64,000 nt of DNA, from assembly GCF_003610735.1 (NCBI RefSeq), contig NZ_RAQM01000006.1:642274-706273 (forward strand), read 5' to 3'. Position 1 is the stretch's first letter, and each line of letters starts with the position of its first letter. Origin of the DNA: Tenacibaculum lutimaris. Lineage in GTDB: Bacteria; Bacteroidota; Bacteroidia; Flavobacteriales; Flavobacteriaceae. Below the pieces are notes generated by a model. The model saw nothing but the letters and a program-made list of their open reading frames with translations, was not told the DNA's origin and did not search any database. Shown in pieces: positions 27,669 to 36,055 of this stretch. Position numbers and translations under genes: made by a program.

Positions 27669-27930
27669 GAAATAATTTATAAATATCGTTTCGTTTTACA
27701 AAACGAGCAATCGTAATTTCATTATTAGAATAATAAATACCTAGACGATAGTCGCCTATTCTTATTCGATAAGCATCCGGGTGACCAGATAACTTTTTTA
27801 CACTAGAAATCTTAAATAAGTCATCAGTTTCTTCAAGTGCTATAAAAACTTGTGAAAGAGACTTTAATAGTTTTTTCTCTTTAATTTTTTTTAAGTCTTT
27901 AGCTAAGCTTTCTAGGTAAATTACATTCAT
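27664..27930 (-). CDS. RelE/ParE family toxin
   Basis: An 88-residue protein with the RelE/ParE fold signature: an N-terminal helical part (AKDLKKIKEKKLLKSL) then KLSGHPDAYRIRIGDYRLGIYY and a C-terminal strand ending RFVKRNDIYKLFP. Such toxins act as mRNA-cleaving ribosome-dependent nucleases or gyrase inhibitors; which applies here is not clear. Its ATG directly abuts the antitoxin stop codon, as expected for a coupled type II operon. Confidence 0.85.
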   Translation of the reverse strand: MNVIYLESLAKDLKKIKEKKLLKSLSQVFIALEETDDLFKISSVKKLSGHPDAYRIRIGDYRLGIYYSNNEITIARFVKRNDIYKLFP

Positions 27931-28179
27931 TTATTCTAACAGTTTAAAAATTTCATCTTTACCAACTGTTTTAGTTCTATCAGCTTGTTGCATTAAGAGT
28001 AATAAGCCTAAATCTTCTTTTTGTTCTTCGGTTAAACTATCTAATTGTTCCTTTTCCTTTTGAATAACAAATAATTCAATAGCTTTTTCCATTAAAGCTT
28101 TTACACTTAATCCTTCAAAAGCGGATAACACTTTCAGTTTGGTAAGAAGAGTATCGTTTACTTCTACCAGTTTTTTCAT
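27931..28179 (-). CDS. Antitoxin of the RelE/ParE pair
   Basis: An 82-residue partner protein. The N-terminus (KKLVEVNDTLLTKLKVLSAFEGLSV then KALMEKAIELFV) has the strand-helix-helix pattern of a ribbon-helix-helix or similar small DNA-binding dimer; the charged C-terminal part (KTVGKDEIFKLLE) would wrap the toxin. It is first in the operon, which is standard. A palindrome in the promoter spacer upstream is a likely autoregulatory operator. Confidence 0.78.
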   Translation of the reverse strand: MKKLVEVNDTLLTKLKVLSAFEGLSVKALMEKAIELFVIQKEKEQLDSLTEEQKEDLGLLLLMQQADRTKTVGKDEIFKLLE

Positions 28180-28206
28180 TAATTGTTTATTTTAATTAGT
28201 TTAGTA

Positions 28207-28237
28207 CAAATATATATATTATATATAATATATTCAA
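28207..28237 (-). promoter_or_regulatory. Toxin-antitoxin promoter with palindromic operator
   Basis: On the minus strand, TTG (28237-28235), a 20-nt spacer and TATATTTG (28214-28207) form an exact Bacteroidota promoter. A perfect 20-bp palindrome at 28214-28233 almost fills the spacer, so a dimeric antitoxin bound there would block transcription. The palindrome is A/T only. Confidence 0.65.
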
Positions 28238-28252
28238 AATAGTTTTATATAT

Positions 28253-28287
28253 AAAAACCGAAGTAGATTTTCTACTTCGGTTTTTTT
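28253..28287. terminator. Terminator after the DUF6370 gene
   Basis: AAAAACCGAAGTAGA and TCTACTTCGGTTTTT form a perfect 15-bp stem with a 3-nt loop. It serves the minus-strand DUF6370 gene and insulates the toxin-antitoxin promoter. Confidence 0.9.
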
Positions 28288-28326
28288 GTCTTTTATCTAG
28301 GAATCTTGTTTCTAAAAATCTAAAAA

Positions 28327-28632
28327 CTATTCCTCTACTATTTTAAATGAAGAAGCTTTAAACTTACCGTCTTCAACTTTTCCAGTAACTTCTGCTTTTC
28401 TAACAACATTACAAAAACCAGTGTTTTTATCGTGTGAGTCTCCATAGTCGTCTATGTGAGCGCCATCAACAAAATAGGCTTGACCGTCTATTTTTACAGC
28501 TAAATCACATCCATTTTGGCTATCTAAACCAAACAGACATTGTCCACAAGAAGCTTCAACAATTTGTGTTTTTTCTTTAGGGGTGCTACAAGCAACAATA
28601 CCTAAGAATACTAAGATAAATATATTTTTCAT
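28327..28632 (-). CDS. DUF6370 family lipoprotein
   Basis: A 101-residue exported lipoprotein: the signal peptide ends at lipobox GIVAC (C15). The mature part holds conserved cysteines in EASCGQCLFG, NGCDLAV and TGFCNVV, and a VKIDGQAYFVDG strand. This fits DUF6370, a flavobacterial family of unknown function. The paired CGQC could bind metal or undergo redox change; that is inference. It is flanked by terminators on both sides and so is probably transcribed alone. Confidence 0.75.
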   Translation of the reverse strand: MKNIFILVFLGIVACSTPKEKTQIVEASCGQCLFGLDSQNGCDLAVKIDGQAYFVDGAHIDDYGDSHDKNTGFCNVVRKAEVTGKVEDGKFKASSFKIVEE

Positions 28633-28654
28633 GTTGTCAATTTATAAAAAATAA

Positions 28655-28686
28655 AATAAAAAAAACCAGAGTAAAAATTACTCTGG
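28655..28686 (-). terminator. Terminator after the small unknown gene
   Basis: CCAGAGTAA and TTACTCTGG form a perfect 9-bp stem with a 3-nt loop; on the minus strand a long T-run follows. Confidence 0.88.
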
Positions 28687-28707
28687 CTCATAGTTTACTT
28701 TTATATC

Positions 28708-28962
28708 CTAACTTTCTTCTTCACCAACAGGCTCTCCTTGTGTGGTAACAGAACCAGTACTTGCGTTTCCGTATACTGGTGTTTCATTTCTTAGAATATC
28801 AATTACTCTTGCGAAGTTGTCAGCTGTCATGTATGGGGTTTCTTCTCTTTTTCCTTGAAATGTTGTAAAGTAAAATTTACCCAAATCAATTTTAGGATCC
28901 CATAATGCTTGGTAACTTTTAAGTTTTGTCCATCCTGTCGTTCCTTGTGCATAATGTGGCAT
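28708..28962 (-). CDS. Small hypothetical protein
   Basis: An 84-residue protein that I do not recognise. It has no signal peptide or membrane segment. The N-terminal two thirds are aromatic-rich (KLKSYQALWDPKIDLGKFYF) and the C-terminal 20 residues are Gly/Ser/Thr/Glu-rich and probably disordered. It has an ATG start and its own strong terminator, which supports it as a real gene. Neighbours give no hint of function. Confidence 0.6.
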   Translation of the reverse strand: MPHYAQGTTGWTKLKSYQALWDPKIDLGKFYFTTFQGKREETPYMTADNFARVIDILRNETPVYGNASTGSVTTQGEPVGEEES

Positions 28963-29095
28963 AATGATTTTATTTTGAGGTTAATAGTTGTGTAAAACTA
29001 TTAAAAACTAAAATCAAAATACTAACTCAATTCCCTATTTCTAAGCGGGAGATACTCCTGAATTTTTCAGGACAGAAAAACTCAATTAAATAAGA

Positions 29096-30064
29096 TTAAT
29101 ATCCTATTTTACCACGTACTCTTTGTAAAACATCTTTGGCAATAACTTTTGCTTTCTCAGCTCCTACAGCTAAAGCTTCATCAATTTCATTACGATTTTC
29201 CATGTAGTGATTATACTTTGCACGCACATCAGAAAACTTTTCTAAAATTAATTCATATAAAGCTTGTTTTGCATGTCCGTAACCATAACCTCCATTTTCA
29301 TAATTAGCACGCATTTCAGTTATTTGCTCTTCCGAAGCTAATAATTTATATATAGCAAAAACATTATCAGTATCTGGATTTTTTGGATCTTCTAAGGCTT
29401 TACTATCTGTTTGAATAGCCATAATTTGCTTACGCAACTTTTTGTCTGGTAAGAAAATATTGATGAAATTATTTCGAGATTTACTCATCTTTTCACCATC
29501 AGTTCCAGGAACTAATTTCGTGTCTTCATTTATCTTTGCTTGAGGCGGAACCAATGTTTCACCCACAATATTGTTAAATCTGTTTGCAACATCACGTGTC
29601 ATTTCTAAGTGCTGTAACTGATCTTTTCCTACAGGAACAACTTCAGCATCATATAACAAGATGTCAGCAGCCATTAACATAGGATAGGTAAATAAACCAG
29701 CATTCACATCTGCTAAACGATCTGCTTTGTCTTTAAAACCGTGTGCTAAAGTTAAACGTTGATACGGAAAGAAACAGCTTAGATACCAAGTTAACTCAGT
29801 AGTTTCAGGAATGTCGCTTTGGCGATAAAAAACGGTTTTGTTAATGTCAATACCACAAGCAAGCCAAGTAGCCGCTACACTATAGGTGTTTTCGCGCAAT
29901 TCGTTACCATCTTTAATCTGAGTTAAAGAGTGCATATCTGCAATGAAAATAAACGATTCGTTTTGTGAATCATTAGCCATTTCAATAGCAGGTAAAATTG
30001 CTCCTAATAAATTTCCTAAATGTGGGGTTCCTGTACTTTGTACACCTGTTAAAATTCTTGACAT
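29096..30064 (-). CDS. trpS: Tryptophan--tRNA ligase
   Basis: Charges tRNA-Trp with tryptophan. The 322-residue class I synthetase has the nucleotide-binding region GTPHLGNLLG (HIGH equivalent HLGN), the tryptophan-pocket segment LLYDAEVVPVGKDQLQHLEMTRD and the KMSKS loop GEKMSKSRNN. Length is normal for bacterial TrpRS. A strong promoter lies upstream. Confidence 0.97.
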   Translation of the reverse strand: MSRILTGVQSTGTPHLGNLLGAILPAIEMANDSQNESFIFIADMHSLTQIKDGNELRENTYSVAATWLACGIDINKTVFYRQSDIPETTELTWYLSCFFPYQRLTLAHGFKDKADRLADVNAGLFTYPMLMAADILLYDAEVVPVGKDQLQHLEMTRDVANRFNNIVGETLVPPQAKINEDTKLVPGTDGEKMSKSRNNFINIFLPDKKLRKQIMAIQTDSKALEDPKNPDTDNVFAIYKLLASEEQITEMRANYENGGYGYGHAKQALYELILEKFSDVRAKYNHYMENRNEIDEALAVGAEKAKVIAKDVLQRVRGKIGY

Positions 30065-30097
30065 AAATCTGTTTTGAAAATTTTTTACTTAAGTAAG

Positions 30098-30126
30098 CAA
30101 AAATAAGCTTAAAATTCATCAAACAA
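30098..30126 (-). promoter_or_regulatory. Promoter for trpS
   Basis: On the minus strand TTG (30126-30124), an 18-nt spacer and TATTTTTG (30105-30098), 33 nt upstream of the trpS ATG. Confidence 0.6.
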
Positions 30127-30213
30127 AAGAAATTACTACATTCGCATTTCTTATTTAATCTTCTTTTTTAAGTTGATAAGAAAAAAGAGTTATCCATTTT
30201 TAATTTTAGAGGC

Positions 30214-30972
30214 TTGAAGTACATTTTTTTCCCTATTCGATTTATTTGGCGTGTTTGGTTTTACTTGTTAATGGTCGTTTCAGTTTTGTTAATGGCTCCT
30301 TTTTTGTTGATTTTAACATCAGATGAAAAATACTATCCGGTTTTTTGGAAAGTTGTTAGAGCTTGGGCCTTCTTTTTAATTTACGGAATGGGCTTTAGAT
30401 TGAAGGTTGAAAAAGAACAAGAGGTTGATAGAAATAAAAGTTACATGTTTTGTGCCAACCATGCATCATTTATAGATCCTTGGATATTGATAGTGCTTAG
30501 TAAAAACCCCATTGTTTTTGTAGGGAAAAAAGAATTGGCAAAATTTCCTGTTTTTGGTTTTTTTTACAAAAAAGTGGTAATTATGGTTGATAGAAGCGAT
30601 TCTGAGAGTAGAAGGAAAGTATATGAGCAAGCACATAGTAGATTAAAAAACGGTACAAGCGTTGCTATTTTTCCTGAAGGATTGGTTCCTGATGAAAGTA
30701 TTGTTTTAGCACCGTTTAAAAATGGAGCGTTTAGTTTAGCGATAGAACACCAAATACCAATTGTTCCTCAAGTTTATTATGATGGAAAACGTTTGTTTTC
30801 TTGGGATTTTTTTAAAGGATCCCCAGGAACATTAAGGGTAAAACAATGTGAGTTTATTAAAACAGAAAACTTAGTTCAAGAAGACAAAAGAAAACTTAAA
30901 GAGCAAACATACAATATGATATACAATGAATTGATAAATGATGAGTTGTATATGAAAGATACTAATCGATAA
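30214..30972 (+). CDS. 1-Acyl-sn-glycerol-3-phosphate acyltransferase family protein
   Basis: A 252-residue membrane-anchored acyltransferase. It has an N-terminal hydrophobic region (10-36), the catalytic HX4D motif (H83-ASFI-D88) and FPEG (153-156). The start is TTG; the first internal Met lies at residue 20 inside the membrane helix, so it is unlikely to be the start. It is the second PlsC-type gene in the window and is only distantly similar to the one at 18.6 kb, so it may use other acyl donors or acceptors. A hemolysin-III family gene follows after 3 nt. Confidence 0.87.
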   Translation: MKYIFFPIRFIWRVWFYLLMVVSVLLMAPFLLILTSDEKYYPVFWKVVRAWAFFLIYGMGFRLKVEKEQEVDRNKSYMFCANHASFIDPWILIVLSKNPIVFVGKKELAKFPVFGFFYKKVVIMVDRSDSESRRKVYEQAHSRLKNGTSVAIFPEGLVPDESIVLAPFKNGAFSLAIEHQIPIVPQVYYDGKRLFSWDFFKGSPGTLRVKQCEFIKTENLVQEDKRKLKEQTYNMIYNELINDELYMKDTNR

Positions 30973-30975
30973 ATA

Positions 30976-31617
30976 ATGAGCGAGAAATTAAATCATCGTT
31001 ATAGCGAAAAAGAAGAAAGACTTAATGTGCTTTCTCATGGTTTAGGATTGCTGCTAAGTATTATTGCTTTTCCTTTGTTACTACAAAAATCATTTGAGTA
31101 TGATACTTTTTGGAAGGGAGTTAGCCTAGTGATTTATGGAATAAGCATGATTGTTTTATACGCAGCATCTACTTTTTATCATGCAGCTAAAGAACCTAAC
31201 CTTAGGCGAAAGCTTAATATTTTTGATCACGCTGCTATTTATGTGCTCATAGCAGGAACGTACACTCCTTTTTGCTTATTGGTTTTATCTCAGAATTTAG
31301 GTTGGTATTTGTTTATTGTAGTTTGGATTTTTGCGTTAACAGGAGTTGTTTTAAAGTTATTTTTTACAGGAAGGTTTAATAAATTATCAACAGCTTTATA
31401 TTTACTAATGGGATGGCAAATAGTGTTTTTAATTAAACCGTTAATTGATAGTTTTTCTAGCGAAGGTTTATTCTATCTTTTTTTGGGCGGGTTTTTTTAT
31501 ACTGTTGGGGCTATTTTTTATTCGATAAAAAAACTAAAATACAATCACGCAACTTTTCATGTTTTTGTATTGTTAGGAAGTTTAAGTCATTTTATAGCTG
31601 TTTATTTCTGCATTTAA
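30976..31617 (+). CDS. trhA: Hemolysin III family membrane protein (TrhA/YqfA)
   Basis: A 213-residue protein with seven membrane segments and the PAQR/HlyIII motifs: SHGLG near 20, STFYHA near 65, and FDHAAIY near 84; a late HATFHVF provides the last conserved His. Bacterial members are implicated in membrane energetics and fluidity homeostasis. Its position 3 nt after an acyltransferase suits a membrane-lipid role. It overlaps the convergent CYTH gene by four bases. Confidence 0.88.
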   Translation: MSEKLNHRYSEKEERLNVLSHGLGLLLSIIAFPLLLQKSFEYDTFWKGVSLVIYGISMIVLYAASTFYHAAKEPNLRRKLNIFDHAAIYVLIAGTYTPFCLLVLSQNLGWYLFIVVWIFALTGVVLKLFFTGRFNKLSTALYLLMGWQIVFLIKPLIDSFSSEGLFYLFLGGFFYTVGAIFYSIKKLKYNHATFHVFVLLGSLSHFIAVYFCI

Positions 31618-32090
31618 GAAATCCAACTAATAAAAGGATGCTTACTCAAGTTTGAGTTGTAATATTTTGCAATACCTGTAACTTCTTCTCCTAACCATTC
31701 AGGTTTTGTGAAATTTTCATCTTCATTTTTTAGCTCAACTTCGGCAATTAGTAAACCGTTGTTTTCTCCTAAAAACTCATCTACTTCAAAAGTATGATTG
31801 TCAACTTTTACTAAATATCGGTATTTTTCTATAATCCCTTTTTCACAAAGATTAAAAAGACTCTCAGCTTCATTTTTATCAATTTCTCTTTCCCATTCAA
31901 AACGAGTTGTTCCGCTAGTATTAGATGCTCCTTTGATTGTTAAAAAACCCTTGTCGTCTTTTATTCGAACTCGTACTACTCGTTCTTTGTCTGAATTTAA
32001 AAACCCTTGTTTTATATAATTTTTTTGAAATGAAATTTCTTTAAAAGCTTCTGATTTTACTAAGAATTTTCTTTCTATTTCTACAGTCAT
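31614..32090 (-). CDS. CYTH domain protein (triphosphate tunnel metalloenzyme)
   Basis: A 158-residue protein with the EIERKF signature at its N-terminus (VEIERKFLV), alternating charged strands (RVVRVRIKDDKG, LTIKG) and EVDEFLGENNGL, which together line the tunnel of this fold. Family members hydrolyse triphosphates or polyphosphate. I use ATG 32090, which places EIERKF at residues 4-9 as is usual; five extra upstream codons are possible. Confidence 0.88.
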   Translation of the reverse strand: MTVEIERKFLVKSEAFKEISFQKNYIKQGFLNSDKERVVRVRIKDDKGFLTIKGASNTSGTTRFEWEREIDKNEAESLFNLCEKGIIEKYRYLVKVDNHTFEVDEFLGENNGLLIAEVELKNEDENFTKPEWLGEEVTGIAKYYNSNLSKHPFISWIS

Positions 32091-32182
32091 ACCAAAGTGC
32101 GTCAAATTTGTACGAAAGTACCATTTTTATAGCTATTATTAAATATCTTTGATTGATGATTTTAACTGATAAATTCGATTAA

Positions 32183-32905
32183 ATGGCAGTTGTTACTACA
32201 AAAGCTATTGTGTTAAGTTCGCTAAAGTATAGTGATACAAGTTTAATTGTAAAATGTTTTACGTTACAAGAAGGAGTGAAATCGTATATGCTAAAAGGGG
32301 TTTTAAAAGCTAAAAGAGGAAAATTAAAGGCAGCTCACTTTCAACCGTTAACACAATTACTAATTGCAGCAAATCATAGTAATAAAAGCTCTTTACATTC
32401 TATTAAAGAAGTGCAGGTAATTCACCCGTATGAAACAATACATACTTCAGTAGTAAAACAATCAATCATCTTGTTTTTGTCTGAAATATTATCAAAAATC
32501 ATTCAAGAGGAAGAAGAAAATGTTCCATTGTATCAATACTTAGAAACATCTTTAGTTTGGATAGATACTCATGATGAGGTAGCTAATTTTCATCTATTGT
32601 TTTTATTAAATTTATCTAAGTATTTAGGGTTTTATCCCGACACTTCCGAATCTGATAAAAAAGCCTTTAGTTTGTTAGAAGGAAGTTTTACTGATTTGGT
32701 ATATGAAAAAGGAAACTTAACAGGTAAAGAAATTAATCTTTTTAAAAGTTTGTTAGGCATAAATTTTGATGCAATAAATTCAATTTCCTATTCAAAAAAT
32801 GATAGGCAAACTATTCTTCGAATTATCATAAAATATTATGAATTACATTTAGAAGGATTTCGGAAACCTAAGTCGTTAGACGTGTTAGAAACTGTTTTTA
32901 GTTAA
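32183..32905 (+). CDS. recO: DNA repair protein RecO
   Basis: Loads RecA with RecF/RecR in recombinational repair. The 240-residue protein starts with the OB-fold pattern TKAIVLSSLKYSDTSLIVKCFT and continues with the helical C-terminal domain. It lacks the zinc-binding Cys cluster of some RecO proteins, which is common in Bacteroidota. A TATCTTTG box at 32144-32151 is a likely promoter element. The TonB receptor gene follows after 3 nt. Confidence 0.92.
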   Translation: MAVVTTKAIVLSSLKYSDTSLIVKCFTLQEGVKSYMLKGVLKAKRGKLKAAHFQPLTQLLIAANHSNKSSLHSIKEVQVIHPYETIHTSVVKQSIILFLSEILSKIIQEEEENVPLYQYLETSLVWIDTHDEVANFHLLFLLNLSKYLGFYPDTSESDKKAFSLLEGSFTDLVYEKGNLTGKEINLFKSLLGINFDAINSISYSKNDRQTILRIIIKYYELHLEGFRKPKSLDVLETVFS

Positions 32906-32908
32906 CTT

Positions 32909-35410
32909 ATGAAACAAATAATTACTGTATTTTTTTTACTAATTGTAACCACAATTTTTTCACAAAACCTTACTGTTATTGATGCAGAAACAGGAAAGCC
33001 TGTTGAATCAGTTACTGTGTTTAATAAAAATAATACAACTTATGCTGTAAGCGATGAGTTTGGGAAAGTTGATATTTCAACGTTTTTAAAAAATGAAGTA
33101 TTAATTTTTTCGCATGTTTCATATGCAGAATATCAAGAGAAAAAATCAGTTTTAAAAGCAAACAACTATCATGTGTATTTGTCAAAAAACTCAGAACAGT
33201 TAGATGAGGTAGTGGTTTCGGTATTTAAGAACAGGGAAAAAACAAATCGTATAGCAGAGCAAATTGCCGTAGTTTCATCAAAAGAAATTGAAAAGTTATC
33301 ACCACAAACATCTGCAGATTTATTATCGAGTGTACCTGGAATAAAAATTCAAAAATCACAATTCGGAGGAGGAAGTCCAGTAATGAGAGGAATGGAAAGT
33401 AACCGAGTTTTATTAGTGGTTGATGGTGTACGAATGAATAATGCGATTTATAGAAAAGGACATTTGCAAAACTCAATTACAGTGGCTCCAAATTTACTGG
33501 ATAGAACTGAAATTGTTTTTGGTCCGTCATCAGTAATTTATGGTTCAGATGCTTTGGGAGGAGTAATTCACTACTACACAAAAACACCAAAAATATCAGA
33601 AAAAGGCAGTGAAATTAAAGGGAATACTTTTTTACGATACAGTTCTGCAAATAATGAGGTAACTAATGTGGTTTCTACTGAGCTTAGGTTTAAAAAATGG
33701 GCTTCATTTACTAGTGTGTCTCACAGTAATTTCGGCGATTTACGAATGGGGGAAAATCGCTCTCATGGTTTTGATGACTGGGGTAAAGTACCTTTCTACT
33801 CTAATAATACAGATAGTTATTACAACGATACACCCGTTGCAAATTCTAATTTAAATATTCAGAGAAATACTGGTTACAGTCAAACAGACGTATTACAGAA
33901 GTTTTATATTCCTTTTTCAAAAGACACCGATTTTAAGTTAAATATTCAATATTCAAACTCTTCAAATATTCCACGTTTTGATAAGTTAACCGAGTTAAAA
34001 GGAAATGGGAGTTTAAAGTTTGCTGAATGGTATTATGGACCGCAAGAAAGATTATTAATCTCTCCACAATTACTTATCAATCCGAAGAAAAAATGGATGG
34101 ATAAAGGAACAATTACCTTAGCATATCAAAACATAAAAGAGAGTCGTATTCAACGAAAATTTGGAAGTTTAGACAGATCTTATAGAAAAGAAGCAGTAGA
34201 TGTTTTTAGTTTGAATGGAGATTTTACAATTCCGTTAGCAGCACACAGAAATTTAGGCTATGGAGTTGAGTTTGCTTATAACGATGTTGCTTCTAATTCT
34301 TACGGAAAAACATTACGAGTAAAAGGGAACGAAATTATAGGGTTTGATGGTGATTTTGCAGTGCAATCTCGTTATCCTGACGGTGGGAGTAGCTATTTAA
34401 GCTCTGCATTTTATGTAGATTATCGTCAAGATATAAATGCTAAATCGACTTTAAATACAGGAATTAGAGGTACACATACAGTATTAAAAGCTAAATGGAT
34501 AGATGAAACATTCATAGATATTCCTCAAAACGATATCCGATTAGACAATCAATCAATTACAGCAACGATAGGTTACGTATATAAGCCAACAAGAAATTGG
34601 CAATTGAACGGAGTTATTTCTTCAGGTTTCCGTTCCCCAAATATTGATGATGTAGGAAAAATTAGAGAGAAAAGCGGTAGGTTAACAGTTCCTAATACCG
34701 AGTTAGGACCAGAGTATGCGTATAATTTTGAAATAGGGCTTCAAAAATACTTTAACAATAGAAAGTTTAGAGTTGGAATGAATGCCTATTATACAATATT
34801 AGACCAAAATATAACGAGAATTCCGTACGAGTTTTTTGGGCAAAGCACCGTTTTCTATGATGGAGATGAATACAATACTACTGATGGAGAAATTTTAACG
34901 AACTATAACAGAGGAAGAGCTTACATAACAGGATTTACAGCGAGCTATGAAGGTAAAATATCTAAAAATTGGAAAACTTCAGGATCAATAACCTATACAA
35001 AAGGAAATACATTAAAGTCGGAAGAAAAAGGAGTGCCAGATGAACCATTATCGTCTATTCCACCATTATTTGGTCGTTTCGATTTAAGTTATGTAAATAA
35101 GAAGTTTGAAGGAGGAGCTAATCTAGTTTTTAACGCTAAAAAAGATATATCTGACTATAATTTAACAGAAGGTATTGATAACCATGACCAAACACCAATT
35201 GTGAATCCTGATGCAGTAGAAGATATTGATAAATACTACGGAACTCCTAGTTGGATGACTGTTGGATTATATGGTAAATTCCAGTTCACAAAAAACATAG
35301 CTTTACAAGCGCAATTGTCTAACTTATTTGATGAACATTATAAGGAATTTGCTTCTGGAGTTTCAGCTGCAGGACGTAATATTTCAGTATCTTTGCTAAC
35401 CAATTTTTAA
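32909..35410 (+). CDS. TonB-dependent receptor, heme/hemoglobin-receptor-like
   Basis: An 833-residue outer-membrane transporter: signal peptide (1-19, ending IFSQ), a short carboxypeptidase-like domain (about 20-95), then a plug with MRGMESNRVLLVVDGVRMNN and IVFGPSSVIYGSDALGG, and a barrel ending in a hydrophobic Phe. The plug segment resembles HmuR/hemoglobin-type receptors, but I see no heme ligands that prove the substrate. It follows recO by 3 nt and precedes a small DUF3817 gene by 11 nt, so an operon is likely. Confidence 0.88.
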   Translation: MKQIITVFFLLIVTTIFSQNLTVIDAETGKPVESVTVFNKNNTTYAVSDEFGKVDISTFLKNEVLIFSHVSYAEYQEKKSVLKANNYHVYLSKNSEQLDEVVVSVFKNREKTNRIAEQIAVVSSKEIEKLSPQTSADLLSSVPGIKIQKSQFGGGSPVMRGMESNRVLLVVDGVRMNNAIYRKGHLQNSITVAPNLLDRTEIVFGPSSVIYGSDALGGVIHYYTKTPKISEKGSEIKGNTFLRYSSANNEVTNVVSTELRFKKWASFTSVSHSNFGDLRMGENRSHGFDDWGKVPFYSNNTDSYYNDTPVANSNLNIQRNTGYSQTDVLQKFYIPFSKDTDFKLNIQYSNSSNIPRFDKLTELKGNGSLKFAEWYYGPQERLLISPQLLINPKKKWMDKGTITLAYQNIKESRIQRKFGSLDRSYRKEAVDVFSLNGDFTIPLAAHRNLGYGVEFAYNDVASNSYGKTLRVKGNEIIGFDGDFAVQSRYPDGGSSYLSSAFYVDYRQDINAKSTLNTGIRGTHTVLKAKWIDETFIDIPQNDIRLDNQSITATIGYVYKPTRNWQLNGVISSGFRSPNIDDVGKIREKSGRLTVPNTELGPEYAYNFEIGLQKYFNNRKFRVGMNAYYTILDQNITRIPYEFFGQSTVFYDGDEYNTTDGEILTNYNRGRAYITGFTASYEGKISKNWKTSGSITYTKGNTLKSEEKGVPDEPLSSIPPLFGRFDLSYVNKKFEGGANLVFNAKKDISDYNLTEGIDNHDQTPIVNPDAVEDIDKYYGTPSWMTVGLYGKFQFTKNIALQAQLSNLFDEHYKEFASGVSAAGRNISVSLLTNF

Positions 35411-35421
35411 GTAAAAAATCA

Positions 35422-35703
35422 ATGATTAATTTTTTTAAGTTAGTAAGTTTATTAGAAGGAATATCTTATATTTTATTACTTTTTATAGCGGTTCCAATTA
35501 AATATTTACAAGGAAATCCAGAGTATGTAAAAATGTTGGGTATGCCTCACGGATTGTTATTTGTAGGGTATATCGTATTAGCAATTATGTTGAAATACGA
35601 GTTAAACTGGAACGGTAAAACTTTCGGAATTGTTTGTTTACTTTCTATCTTACCTTTCGGAACCTTTTTCGTGGGGAGATATCTTAAGCAAGAAACAGTA
35701 TAA
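35422..35703 (+). CDS. DUF3817 domain membrane protein
   Basis: A 93-residue protein with three membrane segments. The pattern KLVSLLEGISYILLL, YVKMLGMPHGLLFVGY and SILPFGTFFVGRYL is typical of DUF3817, a small integral membrane family of unknown function. It probably belongs to the recO-receptor transcript. Confidence 0.85.
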   Translation: MINFFKLVSLLEGISYILLLFIAVPIKYLQGNPEYVKMLGMPHGLLFVGYIVLAIMLKYELNWNGKTFGIVCLLSILPFGTFFVGRYLKQETV

Positions 35704-35720
35704 TATTGATTTAATGTGTT

Positions 35721-35781
35721 AATGATTTAATGTAATAATGACTTTCTTAATGTTCATGCTACATTAAATCATTATTACATT
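35721..35781. repeat. Intergenic element with two overlapping hairpins
   Basis: Two overlapping perfect inverted pairs: AATGATTTAATGTA (35721-35734) with TACATTAAATCATT (35760-35773), and AATGTAATAATG (35729-35740) with CATTATTACATT (35770-35781). They cannot form together. It lies between convergent genes and may also help end transcription. Confidence 0.6.
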
Positions 35782-35803
35782 AGCCAAGTATATCATTGAA
35801 CAA

Positions 35804-36046
35804 CTACCCTCCGCTAACTGGAGGAATAATTGCGATTACATCATTTTCTTTTATGAGTATATCGTCTGTAGCGTAACTTTCGTTAATAGCTACAGCATAC
35901 GAACTCATTTTTTGTAGCTCAGGGAATTCTGATAGAAGAAATTCTTTAAAGTTAGCAACAGTGCTTTTGCTAGGAAGTTCAATTTCTAATGAAGAACTAT
36001 CAACTAAATCTGTTGCCATACCGAAAAATAGAATGCTTATTTTCAT
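35804..36046 (-). CDS. moaD: MoaD/ThiS family sulfur carrier protein
   Basis: An 80-residue beta-grasp protein ending in PPVSGG; the terminal Gly-Gly is the site of thiocarboxylate formation. The N-terminal FFGMATDLV strand and the PPVSGG end fit MoaD, the small subunit of molybdopterin synthase. Its likely partner MoaE is encoded about 10.7 kb away on the same strand. It lies 9 nt after the DUF5686 gene stop region on the other side, in a minus-strand block. Confidence 0.88.
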   Translation of the reverse strand: MKISILFFGMATDLVDSSSLEIELPSKSTVANFKEFLLSEFPELQKMSSYAVAINESYATDDILIKENDVIAIIPPVSGG

Positions 36047-36055
36047 ATAACAAAT

